Shown in pieces: positions 8,729 to 16,864 of a stretch of 64,000 nucleotides of DNA (position 1 is the first letter of the stretch; every line of letters begins with the position of its first letter). The position numbers and the translations under genes are program-made. The notes beneath the pieces are model-generated. The model was not told where the DNA came from, searched no databases, and saw only the letters and a program-made list of their open reading frames with translations. The stretch is from contig JBBQJV010000001.1 of assembly GCA_038326205.1 (NCBI GenBank), forward strand, positions 124,001 to 188,000, given 5' to 3'. Source of the DNA: UBA7672 sp038326205 (lineage in GTDB: Bacteria; Pseudomonadota; Alphaproteobacteria; Caulobacterales; Hyphomonadaceae).

Positions 8729-9178
8729 ATGTCGCGTTGGTTCCTGATTGTGATTGCCGTCATCGTGGCCGTGGCCATCTGGCATGAAGTTTCCAGTGAC
8801 ATGGACAGCCAGGACACGCGCGTCACGCCGGTCACGCCGGTCACGATGGAGCAGGACCGTATCTCGGAAATGGAAGCGACAGCGTCCGTGCTGGCCAAGG
8901 CGCAGGCAAGGGAAGCGTTCGCAACTGCGCAGCGTGCGTGCGGTGAACCGGCGTCCGCCGCATGCGGCGAGACTGCACGGAGCGTTGCCTATGTGACCGC
9001 GCGGAGCATCCTGATGGATGGCGGATGTATCACGTGGGAGACTTCGACCTGGGACCCCCGCGCGATGCGTGAGCGAAATCAACCTAACACGCCCGCCGAA
9101 GCGGAAGCAGCGTGCGAACGGCAGGCGCAGGCCATTACTGACCGCGTTGTTGCCGACGTGGCGCCGCGCGGTCGGTAA
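8729..9178 (+). CDS. Small membrane-anchored or exported protein, unknown
   Basis: 149 aa beginning with a single hydrophobic helix (FLIVIAVIVAVAIW), so either an uncleaved anchor or a signal peptide. A duplicated TPV motif follows (VTPVTPVT), then an Ala/Glu-rich region with four Cys (two in ACGEPASAACGE, and later GGCITW and AACERQ) that could form disulfides in the periplasm. I do not recognise a family. It starts 18 bases after the sensor kinase, preceded by AGGGG. Confidence 0.6.
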   Translation: MSRWFLIVIAVIVAVAIWHEVSSDMDSQDTRVTPVTPVTMEQDRISEMEATASVLAKAQAREAFATAQRACGEPASAACGETARSVAYVTARSILMDGGCITWETSTWDPRAMRERNQPNTPAEAEAACERQAQAITDRVVADVAPRGR

Positions 9179-9216
9179 GAATCTGAGGAACGGGCTGGCA
9201 GTGCCTGATACCTGAA

Positions 9217-9245
9217 AGAAAAAAGGGCCGCTCCGGCTAGGCGGC
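9217..9245 (-). terminator. Terminator overlapping the HWE kinase stop codon
   Basis: On the minus strand GCCGC pairs with GCGGC around a nine-base loop that contains the TAG stop codon (9237-9239), followed by CCTTTTTTC. Confidence 0.55.
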
Positions 9246-9965
9246 GCCTTCGAGCTTTTCAAGCAGGGGGGCGTGGAATGTGCACTCAACGCCTGTTTCC
9301 GGGAAATCGAGTTTGATCACCGTGTGGAAGGCCAGACCGAGGTTGCGCGTGATCAGGCGCGAGCCGAAGCCCGTGCGTGTCGGCGCTGAAACGGGCGGGC
9401 CTTCATGTTCGCGCCAGAGGAAATTCAGCAAGCCATCGTCGGTCGTCCAGCTGATTTCGATCCATCCGCGTTCGACGGACAGGCCGCCATACTTGGACGC
9501 GTTGGTTGCGAGTTCGTGCAAGGCCAGTGTCAGTGCGTGAGCGCGACGACCGTCAAGCGGGACTTCCGGTCCTGAAATCGTGGCGCGGTCGCCTGTAACG
9601 CAATGTGGCGCAACCGCGTTGACCACGACCTTTTCCATTGTTGTCGCGCCGGCTTCAGTTTCGATGAGCACAGCCTGCGCTGAGCTGAGGGCGCGCAGAC
9701 GCGATGTGAATATCTCGAGGCTCTCAGCATCGGCGCTCTTGAACGTGTGGCGCGCGACGGCCTGAACGACTGCGAGCAGGTTGCCGATACGATGCTTCAG
9801 TTCCTGCGTCACCAGATCGCGGCGCACGTCCGCGCTAGCCGAACGCGCGAGAGCTGCCCGCAGCAGGACGTTGTCTGCTTCGAGGTCGATGACGATTTCA
9901 AGCGGTAGGGGCGCGTCGCGCCCGTGCTCAAAGAGCGGCCTACCTCGGTGAGTCAACGCATCCAT
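9237..9965 (-). CDS. HWE-family sensor histidine kinase
   Basis: 242 aa, soluble, with no membrane helix. The phosphoacceptor motif is ELKHRIGNLLAVVQAVARHT (His58), the N box is LHELATNASKYGGLSVERG, and the HWE hallmark is WREHEGPPV followed by GFGSRLI. The N-terminal 50 residues are too short for a PAS or GAF sensor, so the input may come through a partner protein. It reads toward the HisKA_2 gene cluster on the opposite strand; no response regulator is adjacent. Confidence 0.85.
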   Translation of the reverse strand: MDALTHRGRPLFEHGRDAPLPLEIVIDLEADNVLLRAALARSASADVRRDLVTQELKHRIGNLLAVVQAVARHTFKSADAESLEIFTSRLRALSSAQAVLIETEAGATTMEKVVVNAVAPHCVTGDRATISGPEVPLDGRRAHALTLALHELATNASKYGGLSVERGWIEISWTTDDGLLNFLWREHEGPPVSAPTRTGFGSRLITRNLGLAFHTVIKLDFPETGVECTFHAPLLEKLEGAA

Positions 9966-10111
9966 TCACTTGCCAAGGATCGGACCTGTCCGGTGACTGG
10001 AAGGCGCGCCACCACGATGCCGTTGCAACAGCTTTAACATGCTTGTTCCGGCGGACCTAATCGCCTTCGCAAGCTGCAGCAACTCCCAAATGCGACACGG
10101 CAAATACAAGA

Positions 10112-10138
10112 CGGCCGCCCCGGTGAGGGGGCGGCCGC
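10112..10138 (-). terminator. Terminator after pnp
   Basis: CGGCCGCCCC and GGGGCGGCCG form a strong ten-base-pair stem; on the minus strand it is followed by TCTTGTATTT. It lies 33 bases past the pnp stop codon. Confidence 0.7.
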
Positions 10139-10170
10139 TGTGTTCAGTTCAGCTGGAAGGTCGGAAGAAG

Positions 10171-12432
10171 TTATTCCGCGTCTTCCTTCGGTCCATCGCT
10201 GCGTTCACGGCGCGGGCCGCGATCGCCGCCACGGCCGGCACCACGACCACCACGATCGCCATCACGACGCGGACGATCGCCACGGGGCGGACGATCGCCG
10301 GTCGGGCCATCATCAGTAACGCCTTCGATGGCTTCGCCAGTTTCCTGGTTCACGGCTTTCATCGACAGACGAACTTTGCCGCGATCATCAAAGCCGAGCA
10401 GCTTCACCTTCACGGTGTCGCCCTCTTTGACGACAGCCGAGGGGGACTCGACCCGTTCAGCGGCAAGTTGCGAGACGTGCACGAGGCCGTCTTTCGCGCC
10501 GAAGAAGTTCACGAATGCGCCGAACTCCATGACTTTGACGACTTTGCCTTCGTAGATCGCGCCGATTTCCGGCTCAGCGGTGAGGCTGACGATCCACTTC
10601 TGGGCAGCGTCGAGGCTTTCTTTTTCGACAGCGGCGATTTTCACCGTGCCATCGTCCTCGACGTTGATCTTCGCGCCCGTCTTTTCGACGATCTCACGGA
10701 TGACCTTGCCGCCCGTGCCGATGACGTCACGGATCTTGTCGACCGGGATTTTCATCGAGATCATCTTCGGAGCGTTCTCGGAGACTTCGTGGCGTGCGCC
10801 CGTCATCGCCTTGTTCATCTCGTTTAGGATGTGAAGGCGGCCGCCATTCGCTTGCGCGAGGGCAGTCTTCATGATGTCGAACGTGACGCTGTCGATCTTG
10901 AGGTCCATCTGCAGCGAGGTGACGCCCACTTCGGTGCCGGCAACCTTGAAGTCCATGTCGCCGAGATGATCTTCATCACCCAGGATGTCGGACAGAATGG
11001 CGATGCCATCGGGTTCCTTGATGAGGCCCATCGCGATGCCCGACACCGGACGGGTGATCGGAACGCCGGCGTCCATCATGGCAAGCGAGGCGCCGCAGAC
11101 CGAAGCCATCGACGAGGAGCCGTTCGACTCCATGATCTCGGACACGATGCGCAGCGTGTAGGGGAAGTCCGCCGGCGCCGGCAGGACGGCTTTCACAGCG
11201 CGCCAGGCCAGTTTGCCGTGACCGATTTCGCGGCGACCCGGTGAGCCACCACGACCGGTCTCACCGACCGAGTAGGGAGGGAAGTTGTAGTGAAGGAGGA
11301 ATTTCTCCTTCTTCGTGCCGCCGAGGCCGTCGATATACTGCTCGTCGTCAGAGGTGCCGAGTGTGGCGACGCAGAGAGCCTGCGTTTCGCCGCGCGTGAA
11401 CAGCGCCGAGCCGTGCGTGCGCGGAAGGACGGAGACGGTCGACTCGATGGCGCGGACCTGATCGGTCTTGCGGCCGTCGATACGCATGCCGGTGCGGATG
11501 ATGTCACCGCGCACGACCTTCGCTTCGGCTTCCTTGAACACTTCCTTGAAGACCAGCGCGTCGGCGCCGGTCGGGTTGACTTCGGATTTCACGAGCTTGG
11601 CCTTGGCCATTTCGCGAGCGACGCCAACAGCGGCGTAACGATCGGCTTTTTCCTTGATCTTGTAGGCGGCGGAGAGGTCCGCGCCTGCAATGTCCTGGAT
11701 CGATTTGAGCAGCGCGGAGTGATCCGGGCTTTCAAACGCGAACGGCTCTTTCGCGGCCTTCTCGGCGAGCTGGATGATCGCGTTGATGACGGGCTGGATC
11801 GAGTCGTGGCCGGCCTTGACGGCGCCGAGCATGACTTCTTCCGAAAGCTCTTTCGCTTCGGATTCAACCATCATCACGCCTTCGGTGGTGCCGGCAACGA
11901 CGAGGTCGAGCTGGAAGTCTTCCATCTGATCGGACGTCGGGTTGATGATGTACTGGCCATCCTTGTAGCCGACGCGGGCTGCTGCGATCGGGCCAGCGAA
12001 CGGTGCGCCGGAGATCACGAGAGCAGCGGAGGCGGCAACCATGCCGACCATATCCGGATCGTTCTCCTGGTCGTAGGAGAGCACGGTCACGGTGACCTGC
12101 ACTTCGTTCTTGAAGCCGTCGGCGAATAGCGGACGGATCGGACGGTCGATAAGGCGCGAGGTCAGCGTCTCCTTGTCGGTGGGACGGCCTTCGCGCTTGA
12201 AGTAACCTCCGGGCACGCGGCCGGCGGCGTAGTAGCGTTCAAGGTAGTTCACGGTCAGCGGGAAGAAGTCCTGGCCTTCTTTTGCTTTCCTTGCGTACAC
12301 GACTGCCGCGAGAACAGTGGTCTCGCCATAAGTCGCCAGCACAGCGCCGTCAGCCTGCCGCGCAACGCGGCCAGTTTCCAGCGTGAGCGGACGTCCCGCC
12401 CAGTCGATCGTCACGCGTTTAATGTCAAACAT
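10171..12432 (-). CDS. pnp: Polyribonucleotide nucleotidyltransferase (PNPase)
   Basis: 3'-5' phosphorolytic exoribonuclease of the degradosome. 753 aa. Two RNase PH domains (residues 1-140 and about 310-540, linked by an alpha-helical domain), a KH domain (about 553-612, VIGTGGKVIREI), an S1 domain (about 620-690, GAIYEGKVVKVMEFGAFVNF) and a highly charged Arg/Gly/Asp-rich tail of about 50 residues. Glycine/arginine tails on alphaproteobacterial PNPases can contact RNA or RNase E; here that is inference. It lies downstream of rpsO in the conserved truB-rpsO-pnp order, separated by a hairpin likely used for termination or RNase III processing. Confidence 0.97.
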   Translation of the reverse strand: MFDIKRVTIDWAGRPLTLETGRVARQADGAVLATYGETTVLAAVVYARKAKEGQDFFPLTVNYLERYYAAGRVPGGYFKREGRPTDKETLTSRLIDRPIRPLFADGFKNEVQVTVTVLSYDQENDPDMVGMVAASAALVISGAPFAGPIAAARVGYKDGQYIINPTSDQMEDFQLDLVVAGTTEGVMMVESEAKELSEEVMLGAVKAGHDSIQPVINAIIQLAEKAAKEPFAFESPDHSALLKSIQDIAGADLSAAYKIKEKADRYAAVGVAREMAKAKLVKSEVNPTGADALVFKEVFKEAEAKVVRGDIIRTGMRIDGRKTDQVRAIESTVSVLPRTHGSALFTRGETQALCVATLGTSDDEQYIDGLGGTKKEKFLLHYNFPPYSVGETGRGGSPGRREIGHGKLAWRAVKAVLPAPADFPYTLRIVSEIMESNGSSSMASVCGASLAMMDAGVPITRPVSGIAMGLIKEPDGIAILSDILGDEDHLGDMDFKVAGTEVGVTSLQMDLKIDSVTFDIMKTALAQANGGRLHILNEMNKAMTGARHEVSENAPKMISMKIPVDKIRDVIGTGGKVIREIVEKTGAKINVEDDGTVKIAAVEKESLDAAQKWIVSLTAEPEIGAIYEGKVVKVMEFGAFVNFFGAKDGLVHVSQLAAERVESPSAVVKEGDTVKVKLLGFDDRGKVRLSMKAVNQETGEAIEGVTDDGPTGDRPPRGDRPRRDGDRGGRGAGRGGDRGPRRERSDGPKEDAE

Positions 12433-12456
12433 CTCGTATTTTCTCTTTCTGCATAC

Positions 12457-12489
12457 GAAAACCCGCCGGACCCCGGTGGGCCGGCGGGT
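12457..12489 (-). terminator. Hairpin between rpsO and pnp
   Basis: On the minus strand CCCGCCGG pairs with CCGGCGGG across an 11-base loop, followed by TTTTCG. It can act as the rpsO terminator. In enterobacteria the rpsO-pnp gap also carries the RNase III site that autoregulates pnp; a similar role is possible here. Confidence 0.65.
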
Positions 12490-12504
12490 GGGGTAGGAAC
12501 CGGC

Positions 12505-12774
12505 CTAGCGGCGCAGTTCCAGCTCTTTGAGGATCGTCTGATAACGACCCTCGTCTCTCGACTTCAGATAGTCGAGCAGTCGGCGACGCTGCGAGACCAT
12601 CTTGAGAAGGCCGCGGCGCGAATGGTTGTCTTTCTTGTGCTCCTTGAAGTGGCCGGTCAGGTAGTTGATCCGGTGGGTCAGGATTGCGACCTGTACTTCG
12701 GGGCTGCCCGTATCACCTTCGGTGCGGGCAAATTGCTTGATCAGGGAGGCTTTTGCCTCCGGCGTGATCGACAT
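12505..12774 (-). CDS. rpsO: 30S ribosomal protein S15
   Basis: 89 aa, full length, from ATG 12774 (MSITPEAKASLIKQF). Binds 16S rRNA early in assembly of the small-subunit platform. The conserved core HRINYLTGHFKEHKKDNHSR and LKMVSQRRRLLDYLK is present. The frame is open further upstream, but the family start and the 28-base gap to truB fix this ATG. Co-directional with truB and pnp. Confidence 0.97.
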   Translation of the reverse strand: MSITPEAKASLIKQFARTEGDTGSPEVQVAILTHRINYLTGHFKEHKKDNHSRRGLLKMVSQRRRLLDYLKSRDEGRYQTILKELELRR

Positions 12775-12802
12775 CGGGTTTCTCCTTGGGCCCGTGGGCC
12801 AA

Positions 12803-13765
12803 CTATTGGTTGAACACGCGAACCGGCATGAACCTGCCGGCCCGGACTTCACCCAGAGCGACGCCGAGTTGTTCTTCGCCCACCTTTTCGGTGGCCAGAC
12901 AAATGCGGGAGGCATCCTCCCCGTTCACTTGACGAGGACGGCGCATCTCCCGAAACGCCTCGACCTGATGGGGCAGAAGTACGATTTCTCGGCCCTGCCT
13001 GAGCCTGGACGCTTCTTCCCCTGTGATGGCCAGCGCCGGGATGTCGTCCAGCGCGGTCTCGAGGGGAACAAGCTTGTCGTCCAGCGCGGCCTTATCGCTC
13101 ATTTGCTGCAGGATTGAAAGCTGAATTGCCGCGTCCTCGGCAAATGCGCCGACCCGGGTACGGCGCAGGGCTGCCACGTGTCCTTCGGCGCCCAAAGCGG
13201 TCGCGATATCGCGGACCAGGGCCCTGATATAGAAGCCCTTTCCGCAGGTTACCCGGATGACGGCAAGATCCGGAGAGGGGCAGTCTGCCAGCTCGGCGGC
13301 GTAGAGGTTTACCTTACGTGAGGCTAGCTCGACCGTCTCGCCTTCGCGGGCAAGGTCATAGGCGCGTTCCCCGTTGACCTTGATGGCCGAGTATTGCGGT
13401 GGGACCTGTTCGATCTCTCCGATGAAGGTCGCCAGCGCCGTTTCGATGGCCGCGCGCGCGGGGCGAAAGTCGGACGTGCCGGTGACCTCGCCTTCGCGGT
13501 CCTGGGTGGTGGTGGAGGATCCCCAGCGGATGGTGAAGACGTAATCCTTGTCGGCCTCCATGACATAGCCGACCGTCTTGGTGGCCTCGCCGAACGCCAT
13601 TGGCAGGATGCCCGAGGCCAGCGGATCAAGCGTGCCGCCATGGCCGCACTTTTGCGCGTTGTAGATGCGTCGGCATGCGCCGACGGCCTGCGTGGAGGTG
13701 ACGCCCTCCGGCTTGTCGAGGATCAACCAGCCGTGAACCGGCTCGCCCTTTTTCTTGCGGCCCAT
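12803..13765 (-). CDS. truB: tRNA pseudouridine(55) synthase
   Basis: Converts U55 of the tRNA T-loop to pseudouridine. 320 aa. The N-terminal domain has HGWLILDKPEGVTS and the catalytic Asp47 in GHGGTLDPLASG; YIRALVRDI and a C-terminal extension follow. Upstream rbfA/infB, the usual neighbours, are absent; instead a divergent, frameshifted GFA gene lies next to it. Downstream comes rpsO after 28 bases, most likely the same transcript. Confidence 0.95.
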   Translation of the reverse strand: MGRKKKGEPVHGWLILDKPEGVTSTQAVGACRRIYNAQKCGHGGTLDPLASGILPMAFGEATKTVGYVMEADKDYVFTIRWGSSTTTQDREGEVTGTSDFRPARAAIETALATFIGEIEQVPPQYSAIKVNGERAYDLAREGETVELASRKVNLYAAELADCPSPDLAVIRVTCGKGFYIRALVRDIATALGAEGHVAALRRTRVGAFAEDAAIQLSILQQMSDKAALDDKLVPLETALDDIPALAITGEEASRLRQGREIVLLPHQVEAFREMRRPRQVNGEDASRICLATEKVGEEQLGVALGEVRAGRFMPVRVFNQ

Positions 13766-13922
13766 CGCGATGTCTCCAGGCGCCGTAGCGGGATCGAACC
13801 GCCAGCGGGTCGAGGTGTGAGCGCGGGGGATTAGGCGGGGCGGCGAGAGGGGTCAAGTGTGGGGCGACTGGCTCCCGGCACGCGGCCGGCATAGTCTCGC
13901 TCGACAACAGAGGCGCACGCGC

Positions 13923-14331
13923 ATGTCGATGACGGGTGGATGTTACTGCGGGAAGGTTCGGTATGTGGCGGAGGGGGAGGCGGTGATGAAGGCGCAGCCA
14001 TTGCCGCACGTGCCAGCGCTTCACCGGCGGCGCGCATAGCGTCTTCCTTGTCGTGCCAGCCGAAGGTTTCCGCTACACCCAAGGCGCACCAAAGAGGTTC
14101 GCGCGTTCCAACAAAGAGAACGCCGTCACGCGCGAGTTCTGCCCCGACTGCGGAACACACCTGACCTCCCGCCGCCCCGGCTTTCCGCCAATGACCCTCA
14201 AGATCGGAACCCTGGACGATCCTGCGCTCTTCGGCGGCCCGCAGATGGCGATCTTCACGGAGGACGCGCAGTCGTTTCACCACATCGCAGACGGTCTGCC
14301 GGCGTTCGAACAACTAACGCCGCGCCGGTGA
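13923..14331 (+). pseudogene. GFA-family protein, broken by a two-base deletion
   Basis: Zinc-binding GFA/CENP-V fold (glutathione-dependent formaldehyde-activating enzyme-like). The first frame gives MSMTGGCYCGKVRYVAEGEAVMKAQ; the continuation, in another frame, gives CRTCQRFTGGAHSVFLVVPAEGFRYTQ and EFCPDCGTHLTSR through the stop at 14329-14331. At 13997/13998 the sequence reads CAG-CCATTGCCGC where CAG-TGC-CAT-TGC-CGC (QCHCR) is expected, so the two bases TG are missing. Restoring them yields a full 136-residue GFA protein with all Cys motifs. The rest is undamaged, so the lesion is recent or a sequencing error. Confidence 0.85.
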
Positions 14332-14425
14332 GGCGACAGCGAGCCGCGCGATGTTCCGCAGGGCCAGAATTGACGGCAGCGCCGGTCTCCGCGCACGGTG
14401 CTGCACGAACCGCGAAGGGGAAATC

Positions 14426-14899
14426 ATGAAGCTGGCTCTGTTGGTTGCTGCGGGACTCGCATCGGCCCCGTTGGCGCATGCCCAGTCGGGATGCGAACTT
14501 GTCGACAGGATTATCGCTGCTGCGCCTGACGCGTTCGAAAGTCTCAAGGGCGAGGAGGTCGACGAGGACTGGTACGAATCCAAACTCTGGCTGCGTGATG
14601 CGGACGAGTGCGGCGTTGATCTGACGAAGGGCAGCCAGTTCTATTGTGAATGGGATTCGGAAAACCCGGCCGCCGCCAACACGCAGACGGTATTCCTGTC
14701 GGAGTCGGTGAAGCTGTGCCTGGGCGACTGGGCTGTGGCGCCGCTCGATGGCCAGATGTCGTCGAACAATCTCAAGATCCAGACCGGCATCAGCCTTGCG
14801 GGCGCGGGCAAGAATGCAGGCACGGTGATGAAGGTGTACGCCGAAGCTTACGAGAACTCGCAGGAGCGGCAGGTCTGGCTCGAGGTGCGGCGGCCGTAG
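14426..14899 (+). CDS. Small exported protein, unknown
   Basis: 157 aa from ATG 14426 after GAAGGGG. A signal peptide ends at AHA before QSGCEL. The mature part is acidic with four Cys (GCEL, ECGVD, FYCEW, KLCLGD), probably forming two disulfides in the periplasm, and ends in VWLEVRRP. No family recognised. An earlier in-frame start at 14351 would add 25 residues ahead of the signal peptide and is unlikely. Confidence 0.65.
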   Translation: MKLALLVAAGLASAPLAHAQSGCELVDRIIAAAPDAFESLKGEEVDEDWYESKLWLRDADECGVDLTKGSQFYCEWDSENPAAANTQTVFLSESVKLCLGDWAVAPLDGQMSSNNLKIQTGISLAGAGKNAGTVMKVYAEAYENSQERQVWLEVRRP

Positions 14900-14977
14900 G
14901 GAGCGGGACAGGTGTTGGCGTTGCGGATCGCATTGCCCTAACAGTGGCTGCATAACCATTGCTTCGCGAGGTTCTTC

Positions 14978-15508
14978 ATGGCGTTACTGGTTCTGAGCGT
15001 CACCGGCAGCGACCGGCCCGGCCTTACGAAGGCGCTGGCCGCCGCTGTTCTCTCGGCGGGCGGCAACTGGCTCGAGAGCCATCTCTCCTTGCTGGGCGGG
15101 CTCTATGTTGGATCGGTTCTGGTCGAGTTGAAAGGTGAGGTCGCGGCGTTGCGCGCCGCGGTGGCCGCCGTCGATGCGGAGGGGCTGGAGGTTTGCATCG
15201 CACCGGCGCAGGAGAGCGCAGGCCAAGCTGTTGGAGAGATGGCGGGCGAGACGCTGGCGTTCAGCCTTGTCGGGCAGGACCGGCCCGGCATCGTCAACCA
15301 GGTGACGGCGGCGGTGAGTAGGCTCGGCGCCAATATCGAAACCTTGCAGACATGGCTGAGCGCCGAAGCGTACTCCGGCGCGCCGCTGTTCCACATGGAG
15401 GCCCACCTGCGCCTGCCTGCGGGGCTCGAGGCGGCGAAGGTGCAAGCAGCGCTGGAGGCGATCTCGGGCGAGATCATGGTGGACGTGTCGATGGGGAAGG
15501 CGGGTTAG
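14978..15508 (+). CDS. Tandem ACT-domain protein (GcvR-like)
   Basis: 176 aa made of two ACT domains: residues 1-75 (LVLSVTGSDRPGLTKALAAAV) and about 90-176 (LAFSLVGQDRPGIVNQVTAAV). ACT pairs of this type resemble GcvR, the accessory repressor of glycine cleavage genes, and sense small ligands such as amino acids. No glycine-cleavage gene is nearby, so the regulated target is unknown. Confidence 0.8.
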   Translation: MALLVLSVTGSDRPGLTKALAAAVLSAGGNWLESHLSLLGGLYVGSVLVELKGEVAALRAAVAAVDAEGLEVCIAPAQESAGQAVGEMAGETLAFSLVGQDRPGIVNQVTAAVSRLGANIETLQTWLSAEAYSGAPLFHMEAHLRLPAGLEAAKVQAALEAISGEIMVDVSMGKAG

Positions 15509-15583
15509 AGGAGCGTCAGCAGGCGTCTAGTTTTGAGTGACGTTCGCGATGTCGAAAGGCAGTGCTGACCTGGGCACATGCTA

Positions 15584-15797
15584 GCCATCGAAAATCCCCG
15601 GGTCTGTGGTGAGAAGTTTAGGTTTCTAGGACTTGGTGAATTTGAAGCACGCTGCCAGAGGCCTGAATCCATCTGGGATAGACGACTTTCCAGAATTGTT
15701 CGGTCCGACCAGACTATTCCCAGTTCGCGCTGCGATCGCAAACCGACTGAATCATTTTAAAGTCTTGAAAGGTGATAGATTTGACGTCGGACCTCAA
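15584..15797 (-). pseudogene. Remnant of a P-loop (AAA/OLD-like) ATPase N-terminus
   Basis: Minus-strand reading from about 15797 gives SITFQDFKMIQSVCDRSANW, typical of the start of OLD/RecF-like ATPases. After a one-base shift (an extra G near 15719-15721) it continues as NSLVGPNNSGKSS, a perfect Walker A (15706-15680), then IPDGFRPLAACFKFTKS, an in-frame TAG (15626-15628), and KPKLLTTDPGIFDG to a second stop at 15581-15583. The remaining several hundred residues are absent. Base composition is less G+C-rich than in the neighbours, in keeping with acquired DNA. OLD-like ATPases are often nucleases in defence islands, but the subfamily cannot be told from this piece. Confidence 0.65.
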
Positions 15798-15926
15798 CGT
15801 ATCCGATTCTCAAAATCAAGGCGTGAATGATCGCTAAGAGCTCGTTGGCAACGAGAGCATTTTAGGGTCTGAAATATAGAGCCGTCAAAATACCTCGTCG
15901 GGGAGGCGCGATTCGAAGGTTTCCCC

Positions 15927-16745
15927 TCAAACTTCGCTCACATATTCCAACTCGATCGGGCCGGTCATGATGACGTGGTCCGTGGCTTCGCTCCATTCGA
16001 TCTCGATGTCGCCGCCGTCATTGTGGACGAGAGCTTTTCGATCGGTGAGGTTGCGGCGGGCGGCAGCGACGATGGCGGCGCAGTTGTTGGAGCCGCAGGC
16101 GAGGGTCTGGCCGGCGTTGCGTTCCCAGGTCCGCAAGCGGGTTTCGGTTCTGGAGAGAACCTGCAGGAAACCGACATTGACGCCTTGCGGAAACAACGGG
16201 TGCCACTCGCAAAGTGAGCCGACGGCTTTGACGTCGACAGCGTCGAGGTCGGGCACGAAGAAGATGATGTGCGGGTTGCCCATGTTCACGGCGCCGGGGA
16301 GTTGAAGGTAGGGCGCGTCGATGGGGCCGATCTTGAGATCAATGCCGCGCGTGTCCATGCGCTCGGCGAGCGGGATCTCCTCCCACTTGAGAAGCGGCGA
16401 GCCCATGTCGACGGAAATTTTCGTGGGGCCGAGGCGATCCGCCTTGAGCTTGCCCGCGACCGTCTCAATGACGAGCTTATCCTTGCCGGTCTCTTCCATC
16501 ATGAGCCAGGCGACGCAGCGGGTGGCGTTGCCGCACGCTTCGGCGGAGGAGCCGTCCTTGTTCCAGATGCGCATGAAGACGTCGCCGCGCAGCGTCTTCT
16601 CCATGGCGATGACTTGATCGGCGCCAACGCCGGTGTCGGCGTCGGCAAGCGCCTTCACCTGTTCGGGCTGTAGCCCGAGGCCACCACTCCGGTCGTCGAA
16701 AATGACGAAGGAATTGCCGGCGCCATTCATCTTCCAGAACTTCAT
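15927..16745 (-). CDS. dapF: Diaminopimelate epimerase
   Basis: Interconverts LL- and meso-diaminopimelate for lysine and peptidoglycan. 272 aa from ATG 16745 (MKFWKMNGAGNSFVIFDDR). The two catalytic Cys are Cys71 in EACGNATRC and Cys217 in ACGSNNCAA. The frame is open far upstream on this strand, but that part has the biased composition of a shadow frame and the conserved N-terminus starts at this Met. Divergent from the prolyl oligopeptidase gene. Confidence 0.95.
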   Translation of the reverse strand: MKFWKMNGAGNSFVIFDDRSGGLGLQPEQVKALADADTGVGADQVIAMEKTLRGDVFMRIWNKDGSSAEACGNATRCVAWLMMEETGKDKLVIETVAGKLKADRLGPTKISVDMGSPLLKWEEIPLAERMDTRGIDLKIGPIDAPYLQLPGAVNMGNPHIIFFVPDLDAVDVKAVGSLCEWHPLFPQGVNVGFLQVLSRTETRLRTWERNAGQTLACGSNNCAAIVAAARRNLTDRKALVHNDGGDIEIEWSEATDHVIMTGPIELEYVSEV

Positions 16746-16864
16746 GGGAGGAGATTTAGGGGGAGTTGGTGCGGTGCGCCAGACCCCGGCGGTTTTGCTT
16801 GCGCGGCAGGGCGTGGCTGCTAACCCTGCGCCCTGGAGCAGAAGCCTGAAATCGAGGTTCGGTG

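Noticed and set aside
13775..13815. T-arm-like sequence GGTTCGATCCCGC on the minus strand, suggesting a tRNA
   Set aside because: No matching 5' acceptor strand, D-arm or anticodon arm exists at the required distance, and the bases after the acceptor are not CCA.
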